A stretch of DNA of 64,000 bases, taken from assembly GCA_009617715.1 (NCBI GenBank), contig VTFK01000003.1:3162001-3226000 (forward strand), given 5' to 3'. The DNA comes from Plectrocnemia conspersa (lineage: Eukaryota > Arthropoda > Insecta > Trichoptera > Polycentropodidae). Positions 46,655 to 58,529 of the stretch are shown here, in pieces. Below the pieces are notes generated by a model, which was not told where the DNA came from, searched no databases, and saw only the letters and a program-made list of their open reading frames with translations. Position numbers and translations under genes: made by a program. Numbering within the stretch: position 1 is the first letter of the stretch; every line of letters begins with the position of its first letter.

Positions 46655-47460
46655 CTGATCAATCATCACATATTAGGTTTTCTTATATTTTCTTTAATCT
46701 CACTGATGAATAATTAAAATACAATCTAACTGATTCATGCATGCATCTATTGGTTGTTAGCTGTAGTAATAGTTTATTATTATTAAAATAGATGTCACTG
46801 ATTTCAGTCTGGTGTGTAACTACTTACTTAGTGGTTGTTCATTGTGTTTACATTGTTGTCATGTTGCAGTAAAAGATTTACAAAAAATCAATATTCCACA
46901 ATTGTTATTTGAATCGCATTCGTATTTAATACCTTCACAAAGAACCTTGTTTTATTGCCAAAAATAGCAGCAAATTGAATAAACTAGCTTTCAAAAAATA
47001 ATTTACGCTGTTCTAGCATGGTTAAGATAATTTAAAAAGTCAACTAAATGACTTATTGTTCATCAATAATTTGTTAATTGATTAAAATTAATATGGTAAA
47101 ATTGATATAAAAATTGAATAAATTTTTACATTTTATTTCCGCAAATATTACTAGTTTTTGTTGCAGTAATTAAATGTAGTAAATACCGACTTACAATTTT
47201 TATTTTAATTTGCTGGAATGATAAACTATAAATATGGTGTAAATTCGGTGAAGATGTTTTTATATTAATCTTTACTCCCTCCCCATTATTTTGATACACA
47301 TGCTTTAAAAATATCACATTTACAAAATAGCAAGTAATTATTAAAAAACGTTTCAAGAAAATCTGATAAACATTTTCACTGAAAACAACACTGCATTATA
47401 AAAATTAGCTGATTTATTAAACTGCTCTGAATTTGCTCTTTCTATTAGAAAATTTATAGT
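46655..47460 (+). repeat. Long dispersed repeat, copy b
   Basis: Collinear with 60050-60860. Shared blocks are ATCATCACATATTAGG (46661), GATGTCACTGATTTCAGTC (46790), AAATGTAGTAAATACC (47172), TGATACACATGCTTTAAAAA (47292), AATAGCAAGTAAT (47326) and AACATTTTCACTGA (47367). Intervals match to within about 5%. That makes a repeat of at least 800 bp with no obvious coding content. Class unknown; ends not defined. Confidence 0.6.
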
Positions 47461-47469
47461 TAAATTCAT

Positions 47470-48170
47470 ATACAGTACCGTATACAAAACGCATCATTTC
47501 TCAAAATCATAAGAATTAAGGATTTATCCGTAATGGTTATTTTTCTAGGAATATTCTTCACTCATTAAGGGATATGTTTATAATGTTATTAGTCGTCAGG
47601 TTTCATGGTAAAAATATTTATAAATATTATAATGCCAAATTTTCTATAGTTTTTCTTGAGTAATATATTTATTATTACTGAGTATTCGTCAATTAGTATA
47701 TTTTCAATACAAATACTACATTATGACAATGTGCAATAAATCAGGTTAAGGAAAAATATCTACTTTTGACTTATATGATATGCATAAAACTGTGAGTATT
47801 TGTAAAACATTTGATTAATAAATAAACGTGGGCAATATGTTTTAAGTAAAAGAGGGTATATATACGTATATCAGCCAAAAAACTAATATTGACTGAAGAA
47901 ATTAGTCTAATAATTATGAAATGGAGCAATCGACACAAAAATTGTACTGCTTTGAATTAAGAAAAAGTGATACGTTCTGATAATAATTAAATAAATTTGG
48001 ATTTGGTGTTTTGTTATATTCCGAAATGGAAGGTATCAACTTCATCGACAAAAAATATAACGTATCATTAAAAAGTGATTCATTTTTTTACGTTACTGTG
48101 TATACATATGTACATAATAATATCTGAATATACGCATTTTCAATATATTATGTATTACTTTAGTCCCTTT
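47470..48170. other. A+T-rich spacer, no gene seen
   Basis: No supported feature. Confidence 0.55.
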
Positions 48171-48179
48171 ATCAATCCC

Positions 48180-48460
48180 CTACGTATACTTGTGTATACA
48201 AAGTACCGGTAATTTTTCTTCGGCGAACCTATATGGTCAATCGGCGCTTTTGTTTGTTGTACACGTCACACCATTGACCGTTGCCTGCAAGACACTTTAT
48301 TATTGTAATTACCACCAGTCCGGCTCTTTTGTGTTCGCTCCCTCTATGATGGATTGGGCCTTCTCTAATTACACCCCTGACACACTTTGAGGGTGCTAAA
48401 TTAACATATCGCCAGGGACGCTTTGTGGTGTGAGAGCAGATTCGACGTGCAAACAGTGCT
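48180..48460. promoter_or_regulatory. G+C-richer island with TAATTAC sites
   Basis: About 280 bases with GTAATTACC and CTAATTACAC homeodomain-type cores and CATTGACCGTTGCC. A 66-codon plus-strand frame has no recognisable character. Possible conserved non-coding element. Confidence 0.3.
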
Positions 48461-48469
48461 TAAAAAGCT

Positions 48470-50510
48470 CTCATATTTAATTTGCAATATTAAACTAATT
48501 TATAAAAAATATACTTTTTTCAAGTTTTACGTATAAATCATGTAATGTTTAAGACTAAACTTTTTATTTTTTAAAATGCGATTAGAATTGTTAGTGTTTT
48601 ACTTAACGATAACTGTATGTATTTATTGTATTTATTCAGATTTATTTTATGGATGTTTACTTTCTTTATATATATTTATACATATATAAAAAAATCCTTT
48701 TTCATTGTATCTATTGTATAATTTATCTCGATTTTATATGTTGACATTATTATGACATGACATTTTTAAATGTCTATAAACATGACATCATATTATATTA
48801 GTATTAAAAATCTTTGTTGTTTGTATATATTCATAAATTCTTCACTAGTCATCGTTAATCACAAGATCCTTTCATTTACATACACACACACTTAACGCAT
48901 GAAAAGCAACGAAAAAGGATACTCTCGTCCCCTTTTCTACTATAGTAATTTGCACAAACAAGTATCCCGAGTGGAGCGAACGATTACTTCGCAAAGGGAC
49001 ACGATTCACAGCGCTTGATTTTACGAGTGTCCAATATTGTAACAATGAATGGAAACAGGTTTTAATTGTGACCGTTGAATGTTGAAGAACACAGCCGGTC
49101 GTTGAAGGGTTACTTTCGTCATTAATTTATTCATACGGAACGATATAATGAATCAGATAATTCTACATGAAATGGCACATTATGGAAAATGCGATCTGAT
49201 TTCATGTTGCAAATCAAGCATAATTTATATTGTGAATTTTATTATTATTAAAATAATAAAACGTTTTATAAATTCATGTAAATCTGTTTAGATTACATAT
49301 AACACATTTATAACATAAAATTTACAAATAATAAGGAAATGAGCCAATCCCGTTTTGTTGCACATGTCGCATAATGACAGCAATTACAGTAAAAATAAAA
49401 TAACACACGAGAGTGCATTTTACGCTTTTGTAATTCAATAAATGACATATTCGTCGAGTGTGCATAGGAAAAATTAGAATTTCACATAGTACGTGCGTGT
49501 GATTGTTTATTTTTTCCACGATTGTTCGCAGTGATTGTTATTAACTTAAAATAATGACGGCGGTTCGTCTTCGGTGAACTTCGTAATTATGTACGACATG
49601 CAATAAACTATGCACATTTTTTGCATATTTACTTTGTATGATTATAAGCTCGATACGGTATGGAAAAAAGAGTAGAACCTTAATTATTCGAAGCAATCGT
49701 GTGTGTTTACACTATAATTCAAAGTTGATTTTCCGTAGAAATCTATTATAATTTTAACGAGGTTATAACGTGATTTGTTGCGAGTCACCTTACTCGTATG
49801 CAAATGCAGTTTATAGTCGTATATGCGAAAAAATATAAAGAAATTGCTAGTTGAAAGTATACTTTTACGCGTGACTGCTCATTGTGTTGTATGTTTAAAA
49901 TCTAACGATATTTATATTGTCAGTTAATATCCTACGTATCATACAAACATACAAAAGTTTTAAATAGTATACTGTATGTAAACCAAAAAAATCATATGTT
50001 CATAATTGGCATACAACATTTAAAACACATACATTTTTTATGCTTTAACAATAAAATAATAAAATTGACCAGGTTTATTTTTTAATTACTGTTTAAAATA
50101 CACAACATAATTTTACAAAAATAAATATATTCTTTTCAATAAATGCCGTACTATGGTATAAAAAATGTGGTAAATCAAAAAAGGAGGAATATGATATCCC
50201 TATGCATAAATAACTAAACATAGCTAAAAAGACTTACTTACTTTAGTACAAAATATAATTACATTTAAAGTAATTCATTTAATTTTCCATCTTTATGATA
50301 TATTTTTAAAACAATTATTTCATCGTCACAATGAATTTAGTTGGTAGTTAAATATTGTTATTCAGAAGTTTATGGTATCTAGTGGAAGTTCTTGATTAAA
50401 GTTCTTAACGCTTATATACACTTATAGAGATGTGGAAGGTTATTTTGATCTGTCTGCTCTCAACGTTCGGACCAATTGTCATGATTTAAATAATTTGGAT
50501 AAGAAAATAG
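48470..50510. other. Spacer with weak islands
   Basis: A+T-rich, with modestly G+C-richer stretches at 48880-49130 and 49320-49620. No supported gene or element. Confidence 0.4.
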
Positions 50511-50513
50511 ATT

Positions 50514-50519
50514 TTTATT
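50514..50519 (-). terminator. Poly(A) signal for candidate exon at 50550
   Basis: AATAAA on the minus strand about 31 bases after the TAA of the candidate terminal exon. Common by chance in this composition, so supporting only. Confidence 0.3.
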
Positions 50520-50549
50520 ATATTACCCCTTTTGCGTAACCGTTGCAGT

Positions 50550-50625
50550 TTAAACAGCTGAAGAATCGGCGTCGCTGTAATGGGGCACTTGTTCCGGGTA
50601 GCGCATTCCACCGGCTTGTAAGCAC
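50550..50625 (-). CDS. Candidate terminal exon, tail ending DADSSAV
   Basis: On the minus strand, TTAATATGACAG is followed by one leading base and 24 codons: CLQAGGMRYPEQVPHYSDAD, then SSAV and TAA at 50550-50552. The block is much G+C-richer than its flanks. The acid-rich end closing in S-A-V fits a class I PDZ-binding C-terminus. The polypyrimidine tract is poor. The phase (one leading base) matches the candidates at 27242 and 61607, so the three could be alternative last exons after one common donor. The run is short and could be chance. No homolog recognised. Confidence 0.32.
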
Positions 50626-51101
50626 CTGTCATATTAAATATAATTATTTTGTATTTAAAAGAGCATATAATAGCTTCTGTTAATTGTCTGTTTAGGAATG
50701 CATTTACCTAGTCCGCCCTAATCTCCTCTCGTCACGAATATTGGCGTAACGAATTCACTTGTTTGGCAAGTCAATATATTACTTTATTAATAAATATTTT
50801 TTTTTAATAAATAATAATAATTTTGAAGCACTACGTGCCCAGGTAGTGCACTGACTTCTTAGCTATGTGTATTGGGTTTTAACTCGATGCAATGATTCAA
50901 GACGTGCACTTTAATTTTTCTCTAGTGATTTTCACATCTTTTGACCACTCAAAGAAACGATGTGAAGAAAGAGGTTTAGGTCCAACAAAGCGGTGCACAA
51001 ACAAAAGTTTGTGGGGTCTGCAAAAATATTTTTTTCTATAATTATTCATGAACTTCATAAGAGGTAAAAAAGCACTTTTAAAATGTGAAATTTTTATATT
51101 C

Positions 51102-51979
51102 TTTTAGAGTACGCTCGGGATAAGGATGCCGGTTTGTTATTGTGTGTGTGTACATGTATATGAGAGGGAGAAGCGATGTAGCGTGTACTTCGTTGTCTCG
51201 CTTTCTTAAGGACAGTCGCTGATTCGTCAACGCTGGTATTCGTCATTAAAGTGCAGTGTGGCACAGAAGTTCGATCTTCTCTAGTGATTTATTTTAAATA
51301 ATTTTGTGTTGATATTGTTTAAGACCCAGATATGCCCACTGTCCCATGGGTAGGTCACTAAGCTGGTGCCACTGTTTTTTATTTATAAATTAAATTTTAA
51401 GAGAACAAAATTTCTTGGGCATATCTGGGTTAATTGATATCAAGGCTTCAAATATACACTGTAAGTTATTCGTTCTCTTACCCGTAAATTAAAATATTTT
51501 AATTATTTTTCCATTAATCCGCACGTTGTTGGTTTTTTTACACTATTCTCTGCAAGGCTTAAAAAAGTTATTATTCTTATCGTTGCGCCAATGATAATTT
51601 TTTAATTTATTCAATGGATTCTAATGATTTATTAGAATCGTCGGGCCATTAAACAATCTGCGAATAATTTATTTCCCCATTTTATATCTTTTTGCTTTTG
51701 AAGAATAGCTAAAGACTTCATTATTTTTTTGACTAGTGAAAGATTTTAAATGTTGCAAATATTTAATTAATGACATCAATGTCTGGTTTCTTTGATTATA
51801 TAATATATTTTTAATTGTCCGTTGAAATTTCCAACTTAGCTCAGATCTATGTATGTTAAATAAACATAAATTTTCTTTTAAAATAAAAAAATTAAATATT
51901 CTGAGCGAAATTGTTTTGAGCCACACAGTTCACGCACACAATAACAAACCGGAATCCTTATCCCGAGCGTACTCTAAAA
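51102..51979. mobile_element. Unclassified element with 48-bp inverted repeats
   Basis: TTTTAGAGTACGCTCGGG at 51102 continues for about 48 bp (GATAAGGATGCCGG, TTTGTTATTGTGTG) and recurs inverted at 51932-51979 with one or two differences. The 878-bp interior lacks coding capacity, so the element is non-autonomous. Flanks (TATATTC, AATAAAC) show no matching target duplication, so it may be old or the ends mis-set. TAGAG ends recall hAT but the required 8-bp duplication is absent. A second TIR pair sits inside at 51325-51429. Confidence 0.75.
51325..51429. mobile_element. Nested MITE with TTAA-type ends
   Basis: CCCAGATATGCCCA at 51325 recurs inverted, ending at 51429. TTAA lies directly outside the right end (51430-51433) and 2 bp outside the left end (51319-51322). 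CCC-type termini with TTAA suggest a piggyBac-like non-autonomous element, inserted into the larger TIR element. The extra GA on the left weakens the assignment. At 105 bp it has no coding capacity. Confidence 0.55.
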
Positions 51980-52308
51980 AATAAACAATGAGATACAAAA
52001 TATTTAAGGTTTTTATTTGCTTAATCATCTTTTTTTCTAGAACTGTGTTATTGAAAATGCATCGAAAATTTATATTTAATAAATTAAAAGTGAATAATTA
52101 TCTTCAATGATATGTAATCATATTCATGAATTTTAATAAAGCACAAGATTTTGATTTTAAAATTAACATAAGCTTGCAGTTAAAACTATATAATATAAGT
52201 TAAAGTATTTTTATTTTTTAAATATTATTTTAAATCAATTTTATAGTATAAAAAGTTCATGAATATGGTTTAATTAGTAAATTTAAAATTTTAAAACAGC
52301 AAAAAATT

Positions 52309-52491
52309 TTGACACGCGCTATTATGCAGGATAATAGGAAATGCACTGTTGTTTTTTTAACGAGAATTGAAGACAAGGCATATCATGACAGTGTCCTGAC
52401 TGCGTATAATGAGGCGTACGAACGAATAAAGAAAAAATATGTTATAAATTACACGAATCAAGAGACGACTTCCGTCCGAGTGGTTCTTTAA
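52309..52491 (+). pseudogene. Unidentified 60-codon open stretch
   Basis: The plus strand is open, without an ATG at its start, through QDNRKCTVVFLTRIEDKAYH, DSVLTAYNEAYERIKKKYVI and NYTNQETTSVRVVL to TAA. The charged, helical composition is unlike the chance frames in the window, and local G+C is higher. An AG (TATTATGCAG) precedes the QDNRK part. It lies about 500 bp upstream of a hAT transposase relic on the same strand and may be a piece of the same old element. I do not recognise the family. Confidence 0.25.
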
Positions 52492-52999
52492 TTCATGGTA
52501 ATTAGGCGCAAGTATATAACAACGCACGAGTAATATTGCCAACTGTGTGTCGCTAATTTATCATGTGTATTATATATTTATGTATTCATGTTTCATAATA
52601 ATTTATGAAAGCAGAGTGAAATATCAAAATTATATGCAAATGTGCACGCGGTGTTAAAGAGAAATGAAAGCTGAATAAGTATATTTAACTACCAACTAAA
52701 TCCATTGTAACGTTGAAAGAATTGTCTTAAAAATATATCATAAAGATGGAAAATTAAATAAATTGGTTTAAATGTAGTTATATTTTAATTTATTTTATAT
52801 ATAAGTAAGTAAGAGTATTTTTAGCTGTGCTAAGTTATTTATGCATAGGGTATCATATTCCTCATTTTAAAAAAAATGTGCAGTATAAAAGTAACAAGAC
52901 CTTATATACTGATTAATTTTTGAAAATCCATATTCGGAAGTATATTTGTGATTCACACATTCTTTAAGCAAACGTGGCATAACATCTTAGAATTAATAT

Positions 53000-53435
53000 G
53001 TGAACATCATAGAATTAATATTGCGGATGCTGCCAAATAGAATTGAAGACAAATTCGTGCCCTTGAAAATGAAGCAGCTTGTTCTTGAAGTAAATGGTTT
53101 GAAGGAGGAAGAGCAGAAACATCTATTACGAATTTTAATTTGTTTATAATACTCACTTGACAAAATGGACCCGACTACTGAGCGAGTGTTTAAAATGGAT
53201 TCTACAAAAAAATACAATAAGTACAAATATGTTCCTTGTATCGAGCTCCAGCAAAAATAAGTATTAATTATCATTGATGACGTGAAACTGTACGACCAAT
53301 TATGCAGCTGTCATTCCTCAAAATGTTGAGAGGGTTTTTTCACTGATGATTTGACATCTATCAATGTACGAAGGAACGGAATAGACTTAATGTGGAGTCA
53401 GTGAAGACGATATTATTCACACATACAGTATGGCA
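53000..53435 (+). pseudogene. hAT transposase C-terminal relic
   Basis: The plus strand reads IPQNVERVFS, the hallmark of the hAT dimerisation domain, then after a stop and shift RNRLNVESVKTILF, the usual closing block. Upstream, a frame gives RIEDKFVPLKMKQLVLEVNG and KEEEQKHLL in broken form. The dimerisation region normally ends the transposase, so this is the 3' end of a dead element. No terminal repeats were found. It may relate to the MITEs at 35200 and 42305 only at the superfamily level. Confidence 0.65.
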
Positions 53436-53439
53436 TACT

Positions 53440-53990
53440 CATATTTTTTTAGTTATATATTATGAAACGAAGAACTTTTGTCAAAAATTGGTAGTTCAGA
53501 AAAATATGTTTAAATGCAAGATTAGAATTAGCAGTATGTTATAAAAAATATTTTAAAGTTTAATTTATTAGTTTATCTTTCAATAAAAGTTTATATTTTA
53601 TCTTTAGTTCATTTTGTCTTTCTGTCAAAGATAAATGTTCTCCTTTTTCACTTTTGCGTGTGGCAACTAAATCTATGCATAAAAATAGTGCAATTTTTTT
53701 TATACATATACATTGCTGCAATAATTACCAGGTAAAATTAAATGGAACTGTTTATATTTAATAATTAAAAATACGTTGATACGATGTAACATGAATATTT
53801 TATCCCATTTGCCAAATTGATGTTATATCGATGTACAGCTTATTTTAATTATATAACTGATTAATTATAAATTAATATAAACATCTCATTTTCATGATCA
53901 TCTAGCCATCGCCAATCAAACAAAGACATGCAAAATCACATATTTCCACGTCATACTAATAGCTGTCGAGTTACACGAGCATAAGGGGAA
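53440..53990. other. A+T-rich spacer, no gene seen
   Basis: No supported feature. Confidence 0.55.
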
Positions 53991-53999
53991 GAGCATGAT

Positions 54000-54330
54000 A
54001 TGCAATTATGCGCGTTTTTGTTTGTCATAATTATGCGCTTCTCGCACACACAATGCAACGTACAAATGATTTAATTGTCGGCTTTTTAAGTGCTTTTAAT
54101 GTTGATTTAATTGTTCCGTTTTCACAGTACATGCACATTGTGGGTGCCGCCCATACTAAAAGAATTAATGATATCTTCCTATGTAGTCGTCGAGTACTTA
54201 CAGCAGACGGAGATTCCCCGCTCGGATAACCGCTTTTTATTTGCATATTTAATTCGACACGAACAAAGCGGCGTGAAATTGTGTATAATAACTCGGTTAA
54301 AATGCAATTAATCAAGACGGCTAAGGTTAA
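54000..54330. promoter_or_regulatory. Island; possible minus-strand donor
   Basis: About 330 bases of balanced composition. On the minus strand, SGYPSGESPSA is followed by GTAAGT (near 54200), which would be a perfect donor, but no acceptor with a pyrimidine tract precedes it. On the plus strand are TTTAATTGTT and GAATTAATGATATC. Overlapping 66-94 codon frames on both strands suggest low stop density and not a gene. Confidence 0.28.
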
Positions 54331-55079
54331 AAACGTTTGCCTGTATTAGCGATTTTTTTTACCATCGGCATATATATTTAAAAAATATTTAGTGTAATAC
54401 AAAAAATAAATATCTAGCAGATGACAATCGCAATCTGATATTTCTACAAAAACATATCTAATTAAATATTTATTTATATTATGTGACAAAGTTTATTGGA
54501 ATCGCATTATTTCGACTTTACGGTGAGTATGATTTTGATTGTTGAAACGTTATTATCGTTTTTTTAGTCTTGGTCGATAGTCAACGTAGCTCGGCTTAAT
54601 AACGAGTTCTGTTGAACTTTTGTGTGTCTTAAGTCTGAAGTTCTATATATGTATATTCTGAATAGAAGTATAGTGAGTACGCTTTCTTGAGCATATACAC
54701 TTTTTTAAAAATAAGGGAGGTGCTTAGCTCTTTCCTACTTACGTCCTTTTTGCCCAATGCAAAATTTCCGGACAGAAACAGATGTTGTTGTTATTAAAAT
54801 TTCAATTGACGATTTATGAATAGAAAAAATAAACAAAAACGTAGGTAAAAATCTATGTATTGCTAAAATTAAATACAGGATCATTTACCTGAAATTAATC
54901 ATTTGTCCAATTTAATATTATATCATACATAAAAAGATAAATAGCATATATAACAGGCTGCAGATAGTCCTAAAAATCTAGGCAGGGGATGGTACCTGAA
55001 TAAAAAAAAGTTCAATAAAGTAATATTAACATACGTGCCAAGGATTTCAGACGCGCTATTTTTTTTCAGTCTTATCAAA

Positions 55080-55300
55080 ATGTTTGAGAGCCATAGCTCG
55101 AATAATTACCGATCTGGCCGGAATTGGTAATTAAATGCCTTCCTTCATCGTGCGATGATGTACCGCGGGGGGCCATTGTAAGGGCATTAGCACACGGAGC
55201 GACCGTGACTTACAACTTTTACCCGCGATAAATACGCCATCTATCTTCCGCCATCACTATGGTCACTATTTGTTTTGTATCCATTGTGCGTCTTTATCAG
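55080..55300. promoter_or_regulatory. Island with paired TAATTACC sites
   Basis: AATAATTACCGATCTGG and GGAATTGGTAATTAAAT form an imperfect inverted pair at 55104-55136, with CGTGCGATGATGTACCGCGG next to it. No frame of note. Homeodomain-type enhancer is plausible. Confidence 0.3.
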
Positions 55301-55309
55301 ATAAATTAT

Positions 55310-55900
55310 TCAGATGATAGTGCGATAAGCGCTTTGTTTTATTTTTTCCCTCTTTTAAATATGCACCGCAATTATTGTTGCATTAGTCGAGATTTTTGGT
55401 AAAATTTCTCCCATCCATTTTCGCGAGATAAGTATATAGATGTGAACTGAAATAAAATTGTGTGTATTATCTACTATATACATGTTAAAAATTGATCTAC
55501 TATTTTACGTATATAAAAGTCTAGCTTAAGCTAAAAATATATTTTTAATTCCTTCTTCTTGATTCATATTATATTTGTAGAAATTGTGCTTCTAAAATCT
55601 ACCATAGCATCTAAATCAATAATTAAAGAAATACACTATGTAATTAAAAAAATCGCTATAGTACCGAATCAAATACACATTTGCCAGAGCACACACCTGT
55701 TTACCTTCGCTGAAATTAGGGAACGTTGCCACCACTAGGCGCATCAAATTGCAATTCCGCAACAAGAAATTCTCACGGAAAGTGATAAGAATCTTTCGGT
55801 TCTCACCCTTCATGGTCGACTTTCATTTCAGTCTCACCTTTCAAAGATTTTCCTCTCTCTTCTTTTACAATTGATCGCGATAATACATTTACTAATGTTC
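55310..55900. other. A+T-rich spacer, no gene seen
   Basis: No supported feature. Confidence 0.55.
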
Positions 55901-55907
55901 ATCATGG

Positions 55908-56276
55908 TTACAATTTTTTATTTTCAATAATATATAAAGGTTTCTGATATTTTTTTAACACCCAATCTGCGTAAATTCTTCGCTGTCCATGGTCTCTGGG
56001 CTTCCGTTTTTGTGTTATATGAATTTTATACGGGTGTAGGTGCAAGTCCAGACGCAGAATGCGCCTAAGGGAACCATTAGAAAAGCTCAAACGCTGCGGA
56101 CGCCGACGAATCGACAATTCAGGATCTTCGGCCACACTTTCACTTACAGCAGCAATATTCTCGGCTGAACGGGCGCCACGATGATGAACAGGCCTTGCCC
56201 TATCTCCAACGCTTCCAACCTCTTTTTTTACTGCGTTGCAAATTGTACGCACAGTAGGGACGATGAAATTGACCAT
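55908..56276 (-). pseudogene. IS630/Tc1-mariner-like transposase, N-terminal HTH part
   Basis: An uninterrupted 122-codon minus-strand frame. Blocks: EVGSVGDRARP, then RSAENIAAVSESVAEDPELS, IRRRPQRLSFSNGSL, RRILRLDLHLHPYKI and KPRDHGQRRIYADWVL. This is the two-part helix-turn-helix head of a transposase family widespread in insects, usually followed by a DDE catalytic domain. Here similarity stops right after ADWVL (KKYQKPLYIIENKKL, stop), so the catalytic half is missing. An intact frame over this length suggests a young truncation or, less likely, a retained DNA-binding protein. The ATG used is the first in frame and may not be the original start. Confidence 0.7.
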
Positions 56277-56279
56277 AAT

Positions 56280-58250
56280 CTTCCCGTGAATTTAGATATA
56301 AGGTTTGTATAGAACTGTTATATCTGTAGAACAATTTTAATTATTTATTTTTTTATACATTTTAGATTTTTTTCTAACGGAGCCATGATTTTTTTATAGT
56401 TTAAATATCCACCATTTTGAATTAAATATAATGGCGGATCAGACTGGCTAAAAACCAAAAATTTTAAAAGGTTTAATTTTAAAAAGAAGTTAAGGATGAT
56501 ATAATCAACAATACGACAGTTATATTGTTCTAAAAAAAAGACGAAAATATGTAAAAAATTAGTTTTTACCTCTTTACCTTTTTCCTTTAAATTTTGCCTA
56601 GTTAAGTTAGATTTTTTTTCATTTTTCTTATTCTGAAAAAACAAACAGTTACACTTCCTATTCTGAAAATTTGTTTACATCACTGTCAAGAAATCGAGTT
56701 GTATATTCATATTTAATCGCGATTAATCTCGATATAAATCACTCATAAATACGCATTTATATAAATAAAAAAACCCTTTGTATATGTAGCAATTTTCCAT
56801 TCCTTATTATCATTTTATTGAACAGTTCAGTCACAGAAAAATGAGCTGTAACTTTCTTGTAATACATACATATAATAAATAAATATGGTTGGATCAATGT
56901 TTCAGTATTTATATTTAAGTTAGAAAATAGTATGTTATGAGAGTATTGTAATAAGTATTTAATAATAAATATAGATTTATTACTAGAAATAAGGGTAATT
57001 AAAGGATAGATAGCTGTAAGAAAATTGTACGAAAGTGTGAATTTGTATAATTATATTCCTAGAACGACCCGAAAAAATAAAAATGTAGCGGGTTTCAATG
57101 GAATGAAGCACGGGTAAAGAACCTCTGGCACACGAGCCGTATACGGCCCGTGAGCTCATTTGGACTGGCCCGCTGTAGATAGGACTCAAAATTAAATAAA
57201 TCTACTGATTTTAAATAAAATTTTCTATATGTTAAAAATAGAAATTTAATTGTTGAATGATGTTTTTAATATCCCCCTTACATTAAAAAATTACGCGTTA
57301 CGCTCAGTTGACCGCCAAAGATTTATGATGGTTTCGGAGAATTTTGGTGTTCATGCATTACAAACAAATGATAACTTTGTAATTGAGAATTTTGAATAGC
57401 CCGCGGAATTTTTTTTAATATGCAAACGACCCTTGGCATAAAAAAGGTCCCTCACCCCTGGAATAAAGATACCTTCGAGTATTAAGAAATAAATTATATA
57501 AAGTTTTTCATATTCTGCTTATATTTATATTTTTTATGAACATATGTTTTGATTATATGTGCTTAGTGTATAAAAAATTAGCTAAATAAATTAATAAAAT
57601 AAATAAATAAATACTAGTGGCTATACAGTTTACATGAACTGGAGAAAATATTTTTTGAATTATTTCTTTACAAGTATTTTATTTTATGAACAATGTTTGT
57701 TTTTATGTGCTTATAAATTGCGGTAGACTGAAATAAAATAACAATAAATAATTCACACATATAATTAAACACAAAACTTTCACAATCAATACATCGTAAA
57801 AGTTTTATTCCATTCGTTCGTTAAACACTAGACATTAACTATTTAATAACTAATGTTTAATGAAATTTGCAGCTAAATTATGTATTAAATTTAAACATCA
57901 AAGTATTAAACAATTTATTGTTTTATATTTCTGTTCTTGTATCAAGCCATATATGTTAAAAAACATATTTTTTACTTTTATGTTAATCCTAAACATCTCT
58001 TATACAAATTTCCAATACAAGTTTTAAATATCATTAAAACGTATTCCTGAATGTACCTTCACATCGAACAACCCTAAAATGTAACAAAATAATATGCTTA
58101 TCTACAATAATTGATTAGAAAACAATGGTTCACGCGAACGCAGTCATTATGATAATACGTATCGATAAGTGATAAATTGATGCGGTTCCGTTGCGAATAA
58201 TATACATGTTCAATAATTCACATACATACATATGAAATGATTGATGTGTG
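56280..58250. other. A+T-rich spacer, no gene seen
   Basis: No supported gene. A small balanced block at 57080-57190 (GAGCCGTATACGGCCCGTGAGC) holds no supported frame. The upstream part could contain the undetected other end of the transposase relic. Confidence 0.45.
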
Positions 58251-58259
58251 CCGATAATT

Positions 58260-58520
58260 AGTGCGATGAGGTAGCTTTGCGTGGTATGGCGTCGTCCCGT
58301 GGCACACGGACAGCTCCGTTGTCGGTTTAGTTACACGCGTTTAATTTACGCCGGTTACATGCATTTTGTGAAGTTACAAACCGTGGAACTGAAGCGGTGA
58401 TTAGTCAGACCCTTCATAGGCGGCTCGTGACGGGGAGGAAAAAATAAACAATTTTTTGTACAGTACAAACCGACCGATGCGATGCAATGCGCCATCGTGT
58501 GTCGTTATTATGTGCATAAG
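58260..58520. promoter_or_regulatory. G+C-richer island
   Basis: About 260 bases near 50% G+C (GGCGTCGTCCCGTGGC, CACGCGTTTAATTTACGCCGG). No frame of note. Confidence 0.28.
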
Positions 58521-58529
58521 ATAATTATG

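Noticed and set aside
54031..54315. 94-codon minus-strand frame with internal GTAAGT as a coding exon
   Set aside because: The donor is good but no acceptor precedes it, and plus-strand frames overlap it.
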